A stretch of DNA of 64,000 nucleotides from Marinomonas sargassi (lineage in GTDB: Bacteria > Pseudomonadota > Gammaproteobacteria > Pseudomonadales > Marinomonadaceae), in the NCBI RefSeq assembly GCF_025716875.1, contig NZ_JAOVZB010000002.1, positions 186,001-250,000 on the forward strand, written 5' to 3'. The position numbers and the translations under genes were made by a program. Below the pieces are notes generated by a model. The model saw only the letters and a program-made list of their open reading frames with translations. It was not told where the DNA came from and searched no databases. Position 1 is the stretch's first letter, and every line of letters starts with the position of its first letter. Of the stretch, positions 1-8,599 are shown piece after piece.

Positions 1-892
1 GAGCAACTAAGCCAAATGTTTGCCCATCAAACTCACAGCACTCTCCCAAAGCATAAACGTCTTGGTGAGAGGTTTGCATCTTATCATCAACTAAAATAGC
101 TTGCTGTACCTCTAGACCAGACACTTTTGCCAGTTCAACTTCAGGTACAATGCCCACTGCCATAACAACCAAGTTAGCATCTATTTTATCGCCACTTTTA
201 CAAATTGCATGGGTAACCACTCCGTTTTCGGACTGAATAAACTCTGTGGGCGAATCCTCTAGGCGGAATTCAATTCCCATTTGCTCCATGCGCTTTAATA
301 AAAGGCTTGCAGATTCCTCATCCAGCTGCCGATTCAGCAACCATTCGGCAAGGTGGAAAACAGTCACTTTATGACCTTGTTTTACCAAGCCTACTGCTGC
401 CTCTAAACCTAATAAACCACCACCAATCACACTGACCGATTGTTGGCCTGCAAGGTTTATCATTGCATCAACATCTTCCCATGTTCGAAACCCCATTACA
501 TTTGGGGCATCTGATCCGGGAATTGGCAACATTCTAGATCGAGAACCTGTGGCCATCACTAGCTTGTCATAGGAGACAATACGGCCACTTTCCAGACGAA
601 TACATTTCGCTTCTATATCTATATTGACGGCGCCATCACCGGAGATAATGTTCACGCCTTCATCTTGCATTTTGCTTGTATCAACTAAGGCCATTTCATC
701 ATTGGTGATGTTTTGAGCCAATAGCGACGACAACATGATGCGATTATAACCTACCTGAGCCTCTTCTCCGATCAAGGTTACAGAATAACGAGCATTTCCC
801 TCCTGTATTAGGTCATGGGCAAGCTTACTGCCTGCCATGCCTGCACCAATAATAACAAGGTGTTCGCTGTCAGAAGGAAAACTATTAAGCAC
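1..892 (-). CDS. FAD/NAD(P)H oxidoreductase of nitrate/nitrite assimilation (NirB/NasC type), N-terminal part only
   Basis: The gene is cut by the window edge; about 297 N-terminal residues are visible. They show a FAD-binding Rossmann motif (IIGAGMAG, residues 14-21), an ATGSR motif near residue 112 and a second NAD(P)-binding motif (VIGGGLLG, near 150), as in the N-terminal half of nitrite reductase large subunits and the related NasC-type electron-transfer subunits of nitrate reductase. The start is a GTG at 890-892 preceded by GAGAAGG. It overlaps the end of the upstream ABC ATPase gene by 8 nt, so the two are probably translationally coupled. In Klebsiella the gene after the nitrate ABC transporter encodes NasC; elsewhere it is nirB. 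The missing C-terminus (sirohaem/4Fe-4S domain or not) would decide. Confidence 0.85.
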   Translation of the reverse strand, partial: MLNSFPSDSEHLVIIGAGMAGSKLAHDLIQEGNARYSVTLIGEEAQVGYNRIMLSSLLAQNITNDEMALVDTSKMQDEGVNIISGDGAVNIDIEAKCIRLESGRIVSYDKLVMATGSRSRMLPIPGSDAPNVMGFRTWEDVDAMINLAGQQSVSVIGGGLLGLEAAVGLVKQGHKVTVFHLAEWLLNRQLDEESASLLLKRMEQMGIEFRLEDSPTEFIQSENGVVTHAICKSGDKIDANLVVMAVGIVPEVELAKVSGLEVQQAILVDDKMQTSHQDVYALGECCEFDGQTFGLVA

Positions 893-1730
893 TCGCCTTC
901 TCACCCTTATCAGATGCCTTAGCGTCTTTACCAGCAGCAATAGGCTCTACTTTACGCTGTTTCTCATACAAGAAGGTCAATACTTGAGCACGATAATCAA
1001 CGTATTTAGGGTCACTTGCTAAAGCTAGACGGTCGCGAGGACGCTCCAGATCAACATGAAGGATTTCACCTACTGTCGCTGCTGGACCATTTGTCATCAT
1101 CACAATTCGATCTGATAGCAGTACGGCTTCATCAACATCATGGGTGATCATAATGACCGTGTTATTTAGATCTTTTTGAATTTCCATCAAAGAGTCTTGC
1201 AGGTGCGCTCGTGTCAAAGCATCCAAGGCACCAAAAGGCTCATCCATTAATAGAACACTTGGTTCCATTGCCAATGCTCGAGCAATACCCACACGCTGTT
1301 TCATACCACCAGATATTTCATCTGGGCGCTTATCTGCTGCATGTGTCATATGCACCAACTCTAAGTTATGCATTATCCAATCATGCATTTCTTTTTTCGA
1401 TTTAGTCTTATTAAAAACCTGCTTAACTGCAAGCTCTACATTCTGGTAAGAGGTCAACCAAGGCAATAGTGAATGGTTTTGAAAAACAACCGCTCGCTCA
1501 GGACCTGGACCTTGTATTTCTTTTCCATCTAACAGCACTCCACCTTCCGTTGCATCATATAAGCCAGCAACAATATTCAATACGGTGGATTTACCACAAC
1601 CAGAGTGACCAATCAAAGAAACAAATTCACCCTTGTTAATCTTTAAACTCACATCATTCAGAGCGCGAAATGGCCCTTTTGGAGTAGGAAAATCAATAGA
1701 AACTTTACTAATATTAAGATGCGTTTGCAT
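885..1730 (-). CDS. nrtD: Nitrate ABC transporter ATP-binding protein
   Basis: This is the cytoplasmic ATPase that powers nitrate/nitrite uptake with the permease and binding protein encoded just upstream. The 281-residue protein has Walker A (GHSGCGKST, 41-49), a Q-loop (VFQNHSLLPW, 82-91), the ABC signature (ISGGMKQR, 139-146) and Walker B (VLLMDEP, 159-165). It resembles NrtD/NasD and the sulfonate/taurine SsuB/TauB group. The neighbouring nitrate-type binding protein decides for nitrate. It lacks the extra NrtA-like domain found in cyanobacterial NrtC. The permease gene ends 11 nt upstream, and the next gene overlaps it by 8 nt. The symbol nasD is used in Klebsiella. Confidence 0.93.
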   Translation of the reverse strand: MQTHLNISKVSIDFPTPKGPFRALNDVSLKINKGEFVSLIGHSGCGKSTVLNIVAGLYDATEGGVLLDGKEIQGPGPERAVVFQNHSLLPWLTSYQNVELAVKQVFNKTKSKKEMHDWIMHNLELVHMTHAADKRPDEISGGMKQRVGIARALAMEPSVLLMDEPFGALDALTRAHLQDSLMEIQKDLNNTVIMITHDVDEAVLLSDRIVMMTNGPAATVGEILHVDLERPRDRLALASDPKYVDYRAQVLTFLYEKQRKVEPIAAGKDAKASDKGEKASA

Positions 1731-1741
1731 GCCGCTCTCCC

Positions 1742-2713
1742 TTAACGTAATACTTGTGTTTTATCCCAAGAGACAAAACGTTGAATAGTCAGCATGACTC
1801 TGTCTAATAGAAAACCGATAAAACCGATCATCAAGACTGCAACCATGATTCGCCCTAAAGAGTTAGAGCTACCATTTTGGAACTCATCCCATACAAATTT
1901 CCCTAAACCTGGGTTTTGCGCCAACATTTCTGCCGCAATCAATACCATCCAAGCGATACCAAGAGAAAGTCTCAAACCTGTAAACATAAGAGGAATAGCA
2001 GACGGGATAACAATTTTAATAACGTGTGTCATCCAATTAAGACGCAACACTTTAGAAACATTTAACAAATCTTTTTCGACAGCAGCCACACCAACAGCAG
2101 TGTTAATTAACGTGGGCCACATACAACACAAGGTCACGGTGAACATAGAAGTTAAAAAGGACTTTGAGAACATAGGGTCAGCAGACACGTAAGTCGCACT
2201 TACCACCATGGTAACCAAAGGCAACCATGCAAGAGGAGATACTGGCTTAAACACCTGAATAATTGGGTTAAGCGCACTGTACACAGAACCATTCAGGCCT
2301 ATTAAGATACCTATTGGAATAGCTAATACGCTAGCCAAAATAAAACCAGCCAATACTGTGTATAAGCTAGTAAAAATTTGATCAAAAAACGTCGGTTTAC
2401 CTGTATAGCTTCTTATTTTACCTACATAGCTTGGGTCTTTGGCTTGACGTGCTTCTATTCGTTTATATTGGCGCTCATAGAATTTATCTTCTTTTAAACG
2501 CTCATCTTGGTGCTCTTGAACCAGCCCATTCCATTGTTGGTAGACAATAGTTGGCCCTGGAAACACACCCAATGAAGTATTAACTCGGCTCGCACCGACT
2601 TGCCATAACAAAATAAAAACAACAATACCGAAAAGAGGAAACAAAAGACTCTTAATAGAAAAGTTTTCGATTCTATCTTTCAAAGACGCCATAAATAGGC
2701 TTGGTATATTCAT
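1742..2713 (-). CDS. nrtB: Nitrate ABC transporter permease
   Basis: This is the inner-membrane permease of the nitrate/nitrite ABC transporter. The 323-residue protein has a first membrane helix near residues 24-42, a long hydrophilic charged stretch (about 60-110) and then five more hydrophobic segments. A cytoplasmic EAA-type loop lies around AAVEKDLLNVSKVLRLNWM. This matches the BPD_transp_1 fold of NrtB/NasE/SsuC proteins. The charged insert after the first helix is typical of proteobacterial NrtB. It lies between nrtA and nrtD on the same strand. A perfect 12-bp hairpin separates it from nrtA, so it is probably expressed at a lower level than the binding protein. Confidence 0.92.
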   Translation of the reverse strand: MNIPSLFMASLKDRIENFSIKSLLFPLFGIVVFILLWQVGASRVNTSLGVFPGPTIVYQQWNGLVQEHQDERLKEDKFYERQYKRIEARQAKDPSYVGKIRSYTGKPTFFDQIFTSLYTVLAGFILASVLAIPIGILIGLNGSVYSALNPIIQVFKPVSPLAWLPLVTMVVSATYVSADPMFSKSFLTSMFTVTLCCMWPTLINTAVGVAAVEKDLLNVSKVLRLNWMTHVIKIVIPSAIPLMFTGLRLSLGIAWMVLIAAEMLAQNPGLGKFVWDEFQNGSSNSLGRIMVAVLMIGFIGFLLDRVMLTIQRFVSWDKTQVLR

Positions 2714-2760
2714 ATATCAATTCTCACTACTCAATAAAATAAGGCTATATATCATTAATA

Positions 2761-2789
2761 ATAAGGTGGCCATTATGTGGCCACCTTAT
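2761..2789 (-). other. Intercistronic stem-loop between nrtA and nrtB
   Basis: A perfect 12-bp stem (ATAAGGTGGCCA / TGGCCACCTTAT) with a 5-nt loop lies just after the nrtA stop codon. No U-tract follows on the minus strand, so it is unlikely to be an efficient intrinsic terminator. Such hairpins often protect the 3' end of binding-protein mRNA and set a high ratio of binding protein to permease. That role is an inference here. Confidence 0.75.
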
Positions 2790-2800
2790 ACATACCTTAC

Positions 2801-4207
2801 TTAAATTTGGTCATCGCCTTTCAGACCAATTTTAAAGCTTTTCAGGTAATCATTCGGACGCTTACCGTCATAAGTAACGCCATCAATGAAGTCACTTGTT
2901 GCAGGTTTAAATCCATCTTCTGTGTCGAAGTTAGGGAATTCAGACGCATCCATCAAACCTTCTTCGATTAGAGATTGTGCTGCTTGAGCATAGATATCTG
3001 GGCGGTAAACCTTCTTCGCAGTTTCCATGAACCACTCATCAGATTTAGGCTCAGCAATTTGTCCCCAACGACGCATTTGAGTTAGGTACCAAATGGCATC
3101 ACTGTAGTATGGGTAAGTTGCGTTGTAGCGGAAGAATACGTTGAAATCAGGAATCTCACGCTTATCACCTTTCTCATACTCAAAAGTACCCGTCATACTG
3201 TTAGCAATTACGTCGTAATCGGCACCAACATATTGACTTTTAGCAAGGATCTTAACGGCTTCAGGACGGTTAGCATTGTTATTCTCATCCAACCATTTTG
3301 CAGCACGAATCATAGCTTTAACGACACGAATGTGTGTATTCGGGTATTTTTCAGCCCATGACTTACTCACACCAAATACTTTCTCTGGGTTGTTTTTCCA
3401 GATTTCATAATCGGTAATAACTGGAACACCAATGCCTTTAAATACAGCTTGCTGGTTCCAAGGTTCACCTACACAGTAGCCATGGATAGTACCGGCTTCC
3501 ATAGTGGCAGGCATTTGTGGTGGAGGTGTTACAGAAAGCAATGCATCTGCATCAATTTGCCCACTTGTATCACCTTTAGCAGGAGCGTAATAACCTGGGT
3601 GGATGCCACCAGCTGCTAACCAGTAACGTAACTCGTAGTTGTGTGTAGAAACTGGGAATACCATACCCATTTTGAATGGCTTACCTTCCGCTTTAAGCTC
3701 ATCAACAACAGGCTTCAATGAAGAGGCACTAATTGGGTGAACAGGCTTGCCGTCAGCACCGTTTGGAATGTGCTTTTTCATTTTCGCCCAGATGTCATTT
3801 GAAACAGTAATACCGTTACCGTTCAAGTCCATGCTGAAAGCTGTAATGATGTCAGCTTTAGTACCGTAACCGATCGTTGCACCAATAGGCTGACCAGCCA
3901 ACATGTGCGCACCATCAAGTTGACCATCAATCACTCGGTCTAAAAGAACCTTCCAGTTTGCTTGCGCTTCAATTGAAACGTACAAGCCTTCATCTTCAAA
4001 ATAACCGTTCTCGTATGCAATCGCCAATGGCGCCATATCAGTCAGTTTAATGAAACCAAACTTCAACTCTTCTTTTTCTGGGTAACCCAACTCAGCATGG
4101 GAGATACCAGACAAAAATGCAGAACCTACCAATAAAGAAACACCAACTTTCCTTGTCGATAACGCTAATTCCGATAGTGAAAACACTGATTTCAAAGACC
4201 TATACAT
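2801..4207 (-). CDS. nrtA: Nitrate/nitrite ABC transporter substrate-binding protein
   Basis: This is the periplasmic or lipid-anchored nitrate-binding protein that delivers substrate to NrtBD. I chose the ATG at 4205-4207 because GGAG precedes it at good spacing and a signal peptide follows: basic start MYRSLK, hydrophobic core, ISHAE cleavage region. The frame is open 19 codons further upstream, but that stretch lies inside the leader terminator. The 468-residue product contains the NrtA-family blocks [41 protein letters not shown] and [12 protein letters not shown]. It is paralogous to NasS encoded upstream, which lacks a signal peptide. Expression is probably controlled by sigma-54 and by NasT-dependent antitermination in the leader. 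Confidence 0.95.
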   Translation of the reverse strand: MYRSLKSVFSLSELALSTRKVGVSLLVGSAFLSGISHAELGYPEKEELKFGFIKLTDMAPLAIAYENGYFEDEGLYVSIEAQANWKVLLDRVIDGQLDGAHMLAGQPIGATIGYGTKADIITAFSMDLNGNGITVSNDIWAKMKKHIPNGADGKPVHPISASSLKPVVDELKAEGKPFKMGMVFPVSTHNYELRYWLAAGGIHPGYYAPAKGDTSGQIDADALLSVTPPPQMPATMEAGTIHGYCVGEPWNQQAVFKGIGVPVITDYEIWKNNPEKVFGVSKSWAEKYPNTHIRVVKAMIRAAKWLDENNNANRPEAVKILAKSQYVGADYDVIANSMTGTFEYEKGDKREIPDFNVFFRYNATYPYYSDAIWYLTQMRRWGQIAEPKSDEWFMETAKKVYRPDIYAQAAQSLIEEGLMDASEFPNFDTEDGFKPATSDFIDGVTYDGKRPNDYLKSFKIGLKGDDQI

Positions 4208-4245
4208 AGTTACGCTCCGCTTAAGATAAATACAACAAAAACAAA

Positions 4246-4290
4246 AAAGGCGCATACAGATCACAAATTAATGTGTCTGTAGGCGCCTTT
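4246..4290 (-). terminator. Leader (attenuator) terminator of the nrtA operon
   Basis: On the minus strand AAAGGCGC-C-TACAGA pairs with TCTGTA-T-GCGCCTTT around a 15-nt apex that itself holds a CACA/TGTG mini-stem. The run TTTGTTTTTG follows. It sits between the sigma-54 promoter and nrtA, 39 nt before the start codon, so it would block the operon by default. Read-through would need an antiterminator, most simply NasT encoded upstream. Confidence 0.9.
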
Positions 4291-4301
4291 GCCATTTCTA
4301 A

Positions 4302-4359
4302 GTAACTCTTCATCAAGTTACCAAATAATGAGTTCGAATAAGTTGGCGTCATTGCCAAC
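4302..4359 (-). promoter_or_regulatory. Two-hairpin ANTAR target in the nrtA leader RNA
   Basis: Two stem-loops precede the leader terminator. P1 is GTTGGC-AATGAC-GCCAAC (4359 down to 4342): a six-bp stem with a hexaloop that has A at position 1 and G at position 4, the known signature of ANTAR-bound RNA. P2 is GTAACT-TGATGAAG-AGTTAC (4321 down to 4302). If its T-G wobble closes, the loop is the hexamer GATGAA, with G at position 4. Paired hexaloop hairpins before a terminator are the established ANTAR target. The P2 loop departs from consensus at position 1. Confidence 0.82.
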
Positions 4360-4385
4360 CTTTCTAAAATGTATTCATCTATTTG

Positions 4386-4403
4386 AAAGCATTTACCATG
4401 CCA
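4386..4403 (-). promoter_or_regulatory. Sigma-54 (-24/-12) promoter of the nrtA operon
   Basis: The minus strand reads TGGCATGGTAAATGCTTT, with the required GG and GC separated by exactly ten bases. The predicted transcription start is near 4377, giving a leader of about 170 nt that carries the two hairpins and the terminator. Sigma-54 control is the known arrangement for nas operons under NtrC. Confidence 0.85.
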
Positions 4404-4474
4404 AAAACTACAAACCATTGTTAAACATAGCTTTTGCCATACAAAAAGAACAAAAAGTGATATTTAACTTACTT

Positions 4475-4514
4475 TTTGTGCACAAAGATAGTCATCTTGC
4501 ACCACTAGAGCACA
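4475..4514 (-). promoter_or_regulatory. Possible NtrC binding sites upstream of the sigma-54 promoter
   Basis: A 17-mer at 4498-4514 reads TGTGCTCTAGTGGTGCA on the minus strand. Its right half matches the NtrC half-site TGGTGCA and the left half is weak. A perfect 12-bp palindrome TTTGTGCACAAA lies at 4475-4486. The two sites lie roughly 75 to 110 bp upstream of the -24 element, the usual distance for enhancer sites. Assignment to NtrC is an inference. Confidence 0.45.
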
Positions 4515-4522
4515 CAAAACGA

Positions 4523-5704
4523 CTATCGAAATCCCTTAAGTATTCCATCCGAGTGCAAACACACATTCCCACAAGCGACATCAGCCAACCACTTCTCCTC
4601 TCTATTGGCATTCAAACGCCAGCTATCATCTTGATCCGAAGGTAAGCCGAGTGCTTTATAGTACAAATCTTCTCTATAGACCTGTTCAGCAACTGAATTC
4701 AATGAATCAACCTGACTCAATTGTTGCCAACGAAACATTTGCCCCATTATCCATAGAGCATAACTAGGCAATGGCTTATTAATCTCGCCGCCAGAAAAGC
4801 GCTGATATGCTTCCATTGGCCAATCAAACAACCCCTTAGGCTTAATGACACTAAAGCCATAAATAAGCTGTTCAACAGTACAATTTAAATAATCAGGGTG
4901 GCTTAAAATGCTCAGCAACTCCTTCTGGTTCGCTTCATCATCAACCCAAACACACGCTTTCTCTAGCGCCCTAATAATAGCGAGGTGAGATGACTCATTG
5001 CTCTCAGCCCATTTTGAGTTAACGCCGAAGACCTTCTCGGGAGTGCTTCCCCAAATCTCATAACCCGTTACGAGCATATGGCCAACACCCTGCTCTACAG
5101 CAAGACTATTCCAAGGCTCACCAACACAATAACCGTCGATATCCCCCTCTTTTAGTGCATCTACCATCTTTACAGGCGGGACAACCACTATTTGCACATC
5201 TCGGTCTGAATCAATACCAGCCTGACTAAACCAGTCTCGCAATTGGTAATTATGAGATGAATATGGGTAAACGATAGCAAAACGTAAAGGTGTCGTTTTA
5301 CCTTGGCGAGCGTCAATAAACCTTTTTAGAGCAACGCCTGTGCGAATATCAACTGATGACTCTGCATACTTCTCCAGCTCCTTATACAAAGCATTGCCAA
5401 TGGTTATACCGTTACCATTATGACTAACAGTAAAGCTTGTTTGCATTGGCATTTTCAAGGTGCCAACTCCCAAACTTGCTGCAATTGGCATAGAAGCAAG
5501 CATGTGAGCACCATCTAATAAATTAAAAGCCACCTTATCCCTAATACTCGCCCATGAAGCCTCTTTGGAGAGCACAACATCAATGCCCTCATTCTTAAAA
5601 AAGCCTTTTTCTTGGGCAATAACAAAAGGGGCGCAATCAATAAGTGGGATAAAACCAATACGCACGGATGCAGAACTTAAAGAACCTGGAGTAACTAAGC
5701 TCAT
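4523..5704 (-). CDS. nasS: Nitrate/nitrite sensor protein NasS (cytoplasmic NrtA-like)
   Basis: This is the NrtA-family protein that, in the NasS-NasT systems of Azotobacter, Paracoccus and Bradyrhizobium, binds nitrate or nitrite and releases NasT from an inactive complex. The 393-residue product begins MSLVTPGSLSSASVRIGFIP without any signal peptide and keeps the NrtA blocks [42 protein letters not shown] and [14 protein letters not shown]. It is shorter than NrtA. Its ATG overlaps the nasT stop codon (ATGA), indicating translational coupling and a 1:1 partner. A periplasmic role is unlikely because there is no export signal. Confidence 0.9.
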   Translation of the reverse strand: MSLVTPGSLSSASVRIGFIPLIDCAPFVIAQEKGFFKNEGIDVVLSKEASWASIRDKVAFNLLDGAHMLASMPIAASLGVGTLKMPMQTSFTVSHNGNGITIGNALYKELEKYAESSVDIRTGVALKRFIDARQGKTTPLRFAIVYPYSSHNYQLRDWFSQAGIDSDRDVQIVVVPPVKMVDALKEGDIDGYCVGEPWNSLAVEQGVGHMLVTGYEIWGSTPEKVFGVNSKWAESNESSHLAIIRALEKACVWVDDEANQKELLSILSHPDYLNCTVEQLIYGFSVIKPKGLFDWPMEAYQRFSGGEINKPLPSYALWIMGQMFRWQQLSQVDSLNSVAEQVYREDLYYKALGLPSDQDDSWRLNANREEKWLADVACGNVCLHSDGILKGFR

Positions 5705-6306
5705 TTTGGATCCCCCATCAATTCCATCACGGATATGATGTTTCTAGCCACATCCGTCATTCTTTGACTACGATCCATAGCAAGCTTCCTTAGTGCTTGA
5801 TAGGCAGCAGGCTCATCACATTTTTGATGCTTCATTATCAAACCTTTGGCTTTATCTATTAATTTTCTATCTTCTAATTGTGTTTTTACGGATTCTAATT
5901 CAGAGCGAAGGGCGTGGAACTCTCTAAAACGTGCAATAGCAACTTGCATAATCGCTTTGACGCTGCTGCTATTCACCCCATCAACCACATAAGCACTCAC
6001 ACCCGCTCTAATAGCGGCTTCAACATGCCTAGAGTCATCTTCTTCAGCAAACATCACAATAGGACGGGGATTATCTTGCGTAAGCCTAGACATATTCTCT
6101 AATACGTCGCGATCTGGCGACTCAATATCAATAATGACCATGTCAGGCTGAAACTGATTAACTGCTTCCGTTAAATATTTTGCATTCTCCAACTTTCTAA
6201 TAACTCGATAACCACTATCTTTCATAGCCTGTTCAACAATGGCCGCTCGTGCAGGCTCATCATCTACAAGCATGACGGTTAATTCTTTAACTGGGGGAGG
6301 AGACAT
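5701..6306 (-). CDS. nasT: ANTAR-domain response regulator / antiterminator NasT
   Basis: This RNA-binding antiterminator is predicted to act on the nrtA leader. The ATG at 6304-6306 was chosen because AGGGAA precedes it and the receiver domain starts shortly after; the frame runs 18 codons further upstream. The 201-residue protein has a receiver domain at about 8-125 with the acidic DDE cluster at 15-17 and phospho-acceptor Asp60 (VIIDIE). A helical linker and an ANTAR domain follow at about 135-196 (KLIDKAKGLIMKHQ, AYQALRKLAMDRSQRM). In known systems the receiver is not phosphorylated by a kinase but held by NasS. The presence of nasS, nasT and the hairpin target makes the circuit complete in this window. 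Confidence 0.92.
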   Translation of the reverse strand: MSPPPVKELTVMLVDDEPARAAIVEQAMKDSGYRVIRKLENAKYLTEAVNQFQPDMVIIDIESPDRDVLENMSRLTQDNPRPIVMFAEEDDSRHVEAAIRAGVSAYVVDGVNSSSVKAIMQVAIARFREFHALRSELESVKTQLEDRKLIDKAKGLIMKHQKCDEPAAYQALRKLAMDRSQRMTDVARNIISVMELMGDPK

Positions 6307-6498
6307 AGAACATTCCCTAAAAGCATAAATAAGTACGTAACTACTACAACGAGCATTCAAAACGCATCATTTTAGAGCGCAATAAAAATATATTATCAAA
6401 TGCAGAGAACAATGCGTAACAATCTTTCACAAAAGATTAAAGAGCAAAACATCATTAGCTGAGTGGATAAGTTTGCTCTTAGCTATACGCTATCAAGA

Positions 6499-7137
6499 CT
6501 AATCGGGGAAGTAAGATTGCGCCAACAGCGCAAGAGACAATCTATCTTTGGTATGAGTTTTTTTAAAAATCGAGGTCATATGCGCTTTGACTGTTCGTTC
6601 AGTAATATCCATATCAATAGCGATTTGTTTATTAGAAAAGCCTTTGGCAATAAGACGTGCAACATCCAACTCACGCTCAGATAAATCTTGAAGCTGATTA
6701 TCTTCTGGCTTCTCATCAAAAACAGCGTTTGCAGATGACTGGGATATAAGTTGTTGAATAAATGCTTTCCCGCCCCAGATCTCACCAGAATTAACAACAG
6801 ATAAAACCAAGCCAAGCTGCTCTTCGCCAATGTAAGGAGCACATTGTCCATTAACACCTACAGCAAACAACCTAAGTGCTGAACTCTGATCTAACTGGTA
6901 TGGGAATACAATAATTTTTAAGTTCGAGTATTTAGAACGTAAAGCAATGACTTCTTCGACCTGCTGAGAAAAGTTTTTTTCTGGCAGATAAATAAAACAA
7001 TACTGAAAAACGGAGTTTTCAAGCGTTTCTAGTAGTGCAGGATAGCTATTCACTCGAACTAAAGACGACTCTTCACTACTCACTTGGCTCCAATGTTTCC
7101 ATACAGCATCATCAGTGTTCCAGCACAAAATTTTCAA
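6499..7137 (-). CDS. LuxR-type regulator with a degenerate receiver domain
   Basis: A DNA-binding transcription factor of 212 residues. The C-terminal 65 residues form a GerE/LuxR helix-turn-helix (LSERELDVARLIAKGFSNKQIAIDM, then TERTVKAHMTSIFKK). The N-terminal 120 residues have the size and alternating pattern of a receiver. However, the segment where the phosphorylatable Asp should lie reads FIYLPE (48-53) and the acidic pocket is not recognisable, so phosphorylation is unlikely. It follows the exporter genes on the same strand after about 128 nt, and no kinase is adjacent. A role in adhesin or exporter expression is only suggested by position. Confidence 0.8.
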   Translation of the reverse strand: MKILCWNTDDAVWKHWSQVSSEESSLVRVNSYPALLETLENSVFQYCFIYLPEKNFSQQVEEVIALRSKYSNLKIIVFPYQLDQSSALRLFAVGVNGQCAPYIGEEQLGLVLSVVNSGEIWGGKAFIQQLISQSSANAVFDEKPEDNQLQDLSERELDVARLIAKGFSNKQIAIDMDITERTVKAHMTSIFKKTHTKDRLSLALLAQSYFPD

Positions 7138-7265
7138 ACCAGTCTCGCCTTTTCAAATACTACAATTAAATTATCAAAGAAAACCTTAGGCCAAGAAGTA
7201 CATCACAAAGACAAAATGTAACAAAGAGCCTAACTGTTAACATTTGTTATCATAACTATTTATAA

Positions 7266-8597
7266 CTACCTTTCTCGCAAGGCATTATTCTTCGCTTTCA
7301 GAATAGGCTTAAGCATATAATCTAACAAAGTTTTTTTACCGGTAAGAATATCTACGGTCGCCTGCATACCAGGAATGATTGATAGTTTCGCATCTTCAGG
7401 GCCCAAATAGTTTTTGTCCGTTCTTACCCTTACGAGATAAAAGCTATTACCCTCCTCATCAAGAATAGTATCGGCACTAATATTCTCAACATTGCCTCGT
7501 AAGCCGCCAAATATTGCAAAGTCATAAGCCGACAATTTTACTACTGCATTAAACCCAGGCTGAATAAAGCCAATATTTTCTGGTCGAACTTTTGCTTCAA
7601 TCAACAATGAATCTTCGATAGGGACAATTTCCATCATATTCACACCAGGTTTAATAACGCCACCCACGGTATTTGTTTGGATTTGTTTTACTATCCCTTT
7701 TACTGGAGAACGAACTTGTGTCCGAGAAACCTTATCCTCTAAAGACACCGTGGCTTCTTTCAATTGGTCTAACTTACTTCGCACATTAGTCAGCTCTTCC
7801 TGAGCCTCGGTACGGAAAGTCGCCTCACTTTCAGCCAGTTTACCTTCCACTTCACGTAATGCAGAACGAGCTCTAGGAATTGCCAACTCAGTAGCACTCA
7901 AGTCGCCTTTTAGCTGATTCACTTCTCGCTCTAACTGAAGCATTTCTACTTTAGATACCGCCCCTTGCTGGAAAGCAGGTCGTGTTAAATCAAGCTCTTC
8001 TTTTGAAAAGCCGTAACTCTGCCTTAAGTTTTCCAACTTGGCTTGCAGCTCAACAATCTCTTGTTTCTTTTGCTCAATTTGCTGCTGAAAACTCACCTGA
8101 GTTGCACGCAAGGATTCCACCCTGTTCTTATAGAGATCTAACTCACGATTAATAACTAAGGGATAATCCTTCACCTCATCGGTATCGAATTTAGGCGCTT
8201 CACCATAAGACTCTGCCTGTAAACGGATCGCTCTAACTTGCAAGTTAATATACTCTGCCTGCTGTTCACGCAACGAAGATAAGGCTTCAGTATTTTCGAT
8301 CGTCATTAGGATTTGGCCTTTATCGACCACCTGACCTACTTGAGCATTAATTTCCTTAAGTATCCCCCCCTCGAGGTTTTGAATTTGTTGCACTTGACTC
8401 GATGGGATAACTTTACCGTCGCCGACAGTAACTTCATCTAAAGAGGTATAATTTGCCCACACTAAAGCGGTAGCGACAAAAATAAAAATAACCCAAAGTA
8501 TGATACGCCCACCTCTCGGTGTTTTAAGCATAAGCGCGGCATTTCGATCGGTTAAATAATCCAAGTCGGTTTGGGAAATCTGGCTATTACTGCTCAT
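7266..8597 (-). CDS. lapC: Type I secretion membrane fusion protein (LapC/HlyD family)
   Basis: This is the periplasmic adaptor that connects the ABC exporter to a TolC-like outer-membrane channel. The 443-residue protein has a short cytoplasmic N-terminus and one membrane helix at about 32-52. A biotinyl-lipoyl-like half (QNLEGGILKEINAQVGQVVDKGQ) follows, then a long coiled coil at about 130-275 rich in Q, E and L, and the second lipoyl/beta-barrel half (VRSPVKGIVKQIQTNTVGGV). The C-terminus ILTGKKTLLDYMLKPILK is typical of HlyD/LapC. Its start is 2 nt from the exporter gene stop, so the two form one operon. No lapE (tolC) gene is in the window. Confidence 0.9.
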   Translation of the reverse strand: MSSNSQISQTDLDYLTDRNAALMLKTPRGGRIILWVIFIFVATALVWANYTSLDEVTVGDGKVIPSSQVQQIQNLEGGILKEINAQVGQVVDKGQILMTIENTEALSSLREQQAEYINLQVRAIRLQAESYGEAPKFDTDEVKDYPLVINRELDLYKNRVESLRATQVSFQQQIEQKKQEIVELQAKLENLRQSYGFSKEELDLTRPAFQQGAVSKVEMLQLEREVNQLKGDLSATELAIPRARSALREVEGKLAESEATFRTEAQEELTNVRSKLDQLKEATVSLEDKVSRTQVRSPVKGIVKQIQTNTVGGVIKPGVNMMEIVPIEDSLLIEAKVRPENIGFIQPGFNAVVKLSAYDFAIFGGLRGNVENISADTILDEEGNSFYLVRVRTDKNYLGPEDAKLSIIPGMQATVDILTGKKTLLDYMLKPILKAKNNALRER

Positions 8598-8599
8598 AA

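Noticed and set aside
4221-4418. A 65-codon minus-strand frame covering the nrtA leader, possibly a leader peptide
   Set aside because: It begins upstream of the predicted transcription start and runs through the hairpins and terminator. Its start region overlaps the sigma-54 promoter, so the RNA structure explains the sequence better.
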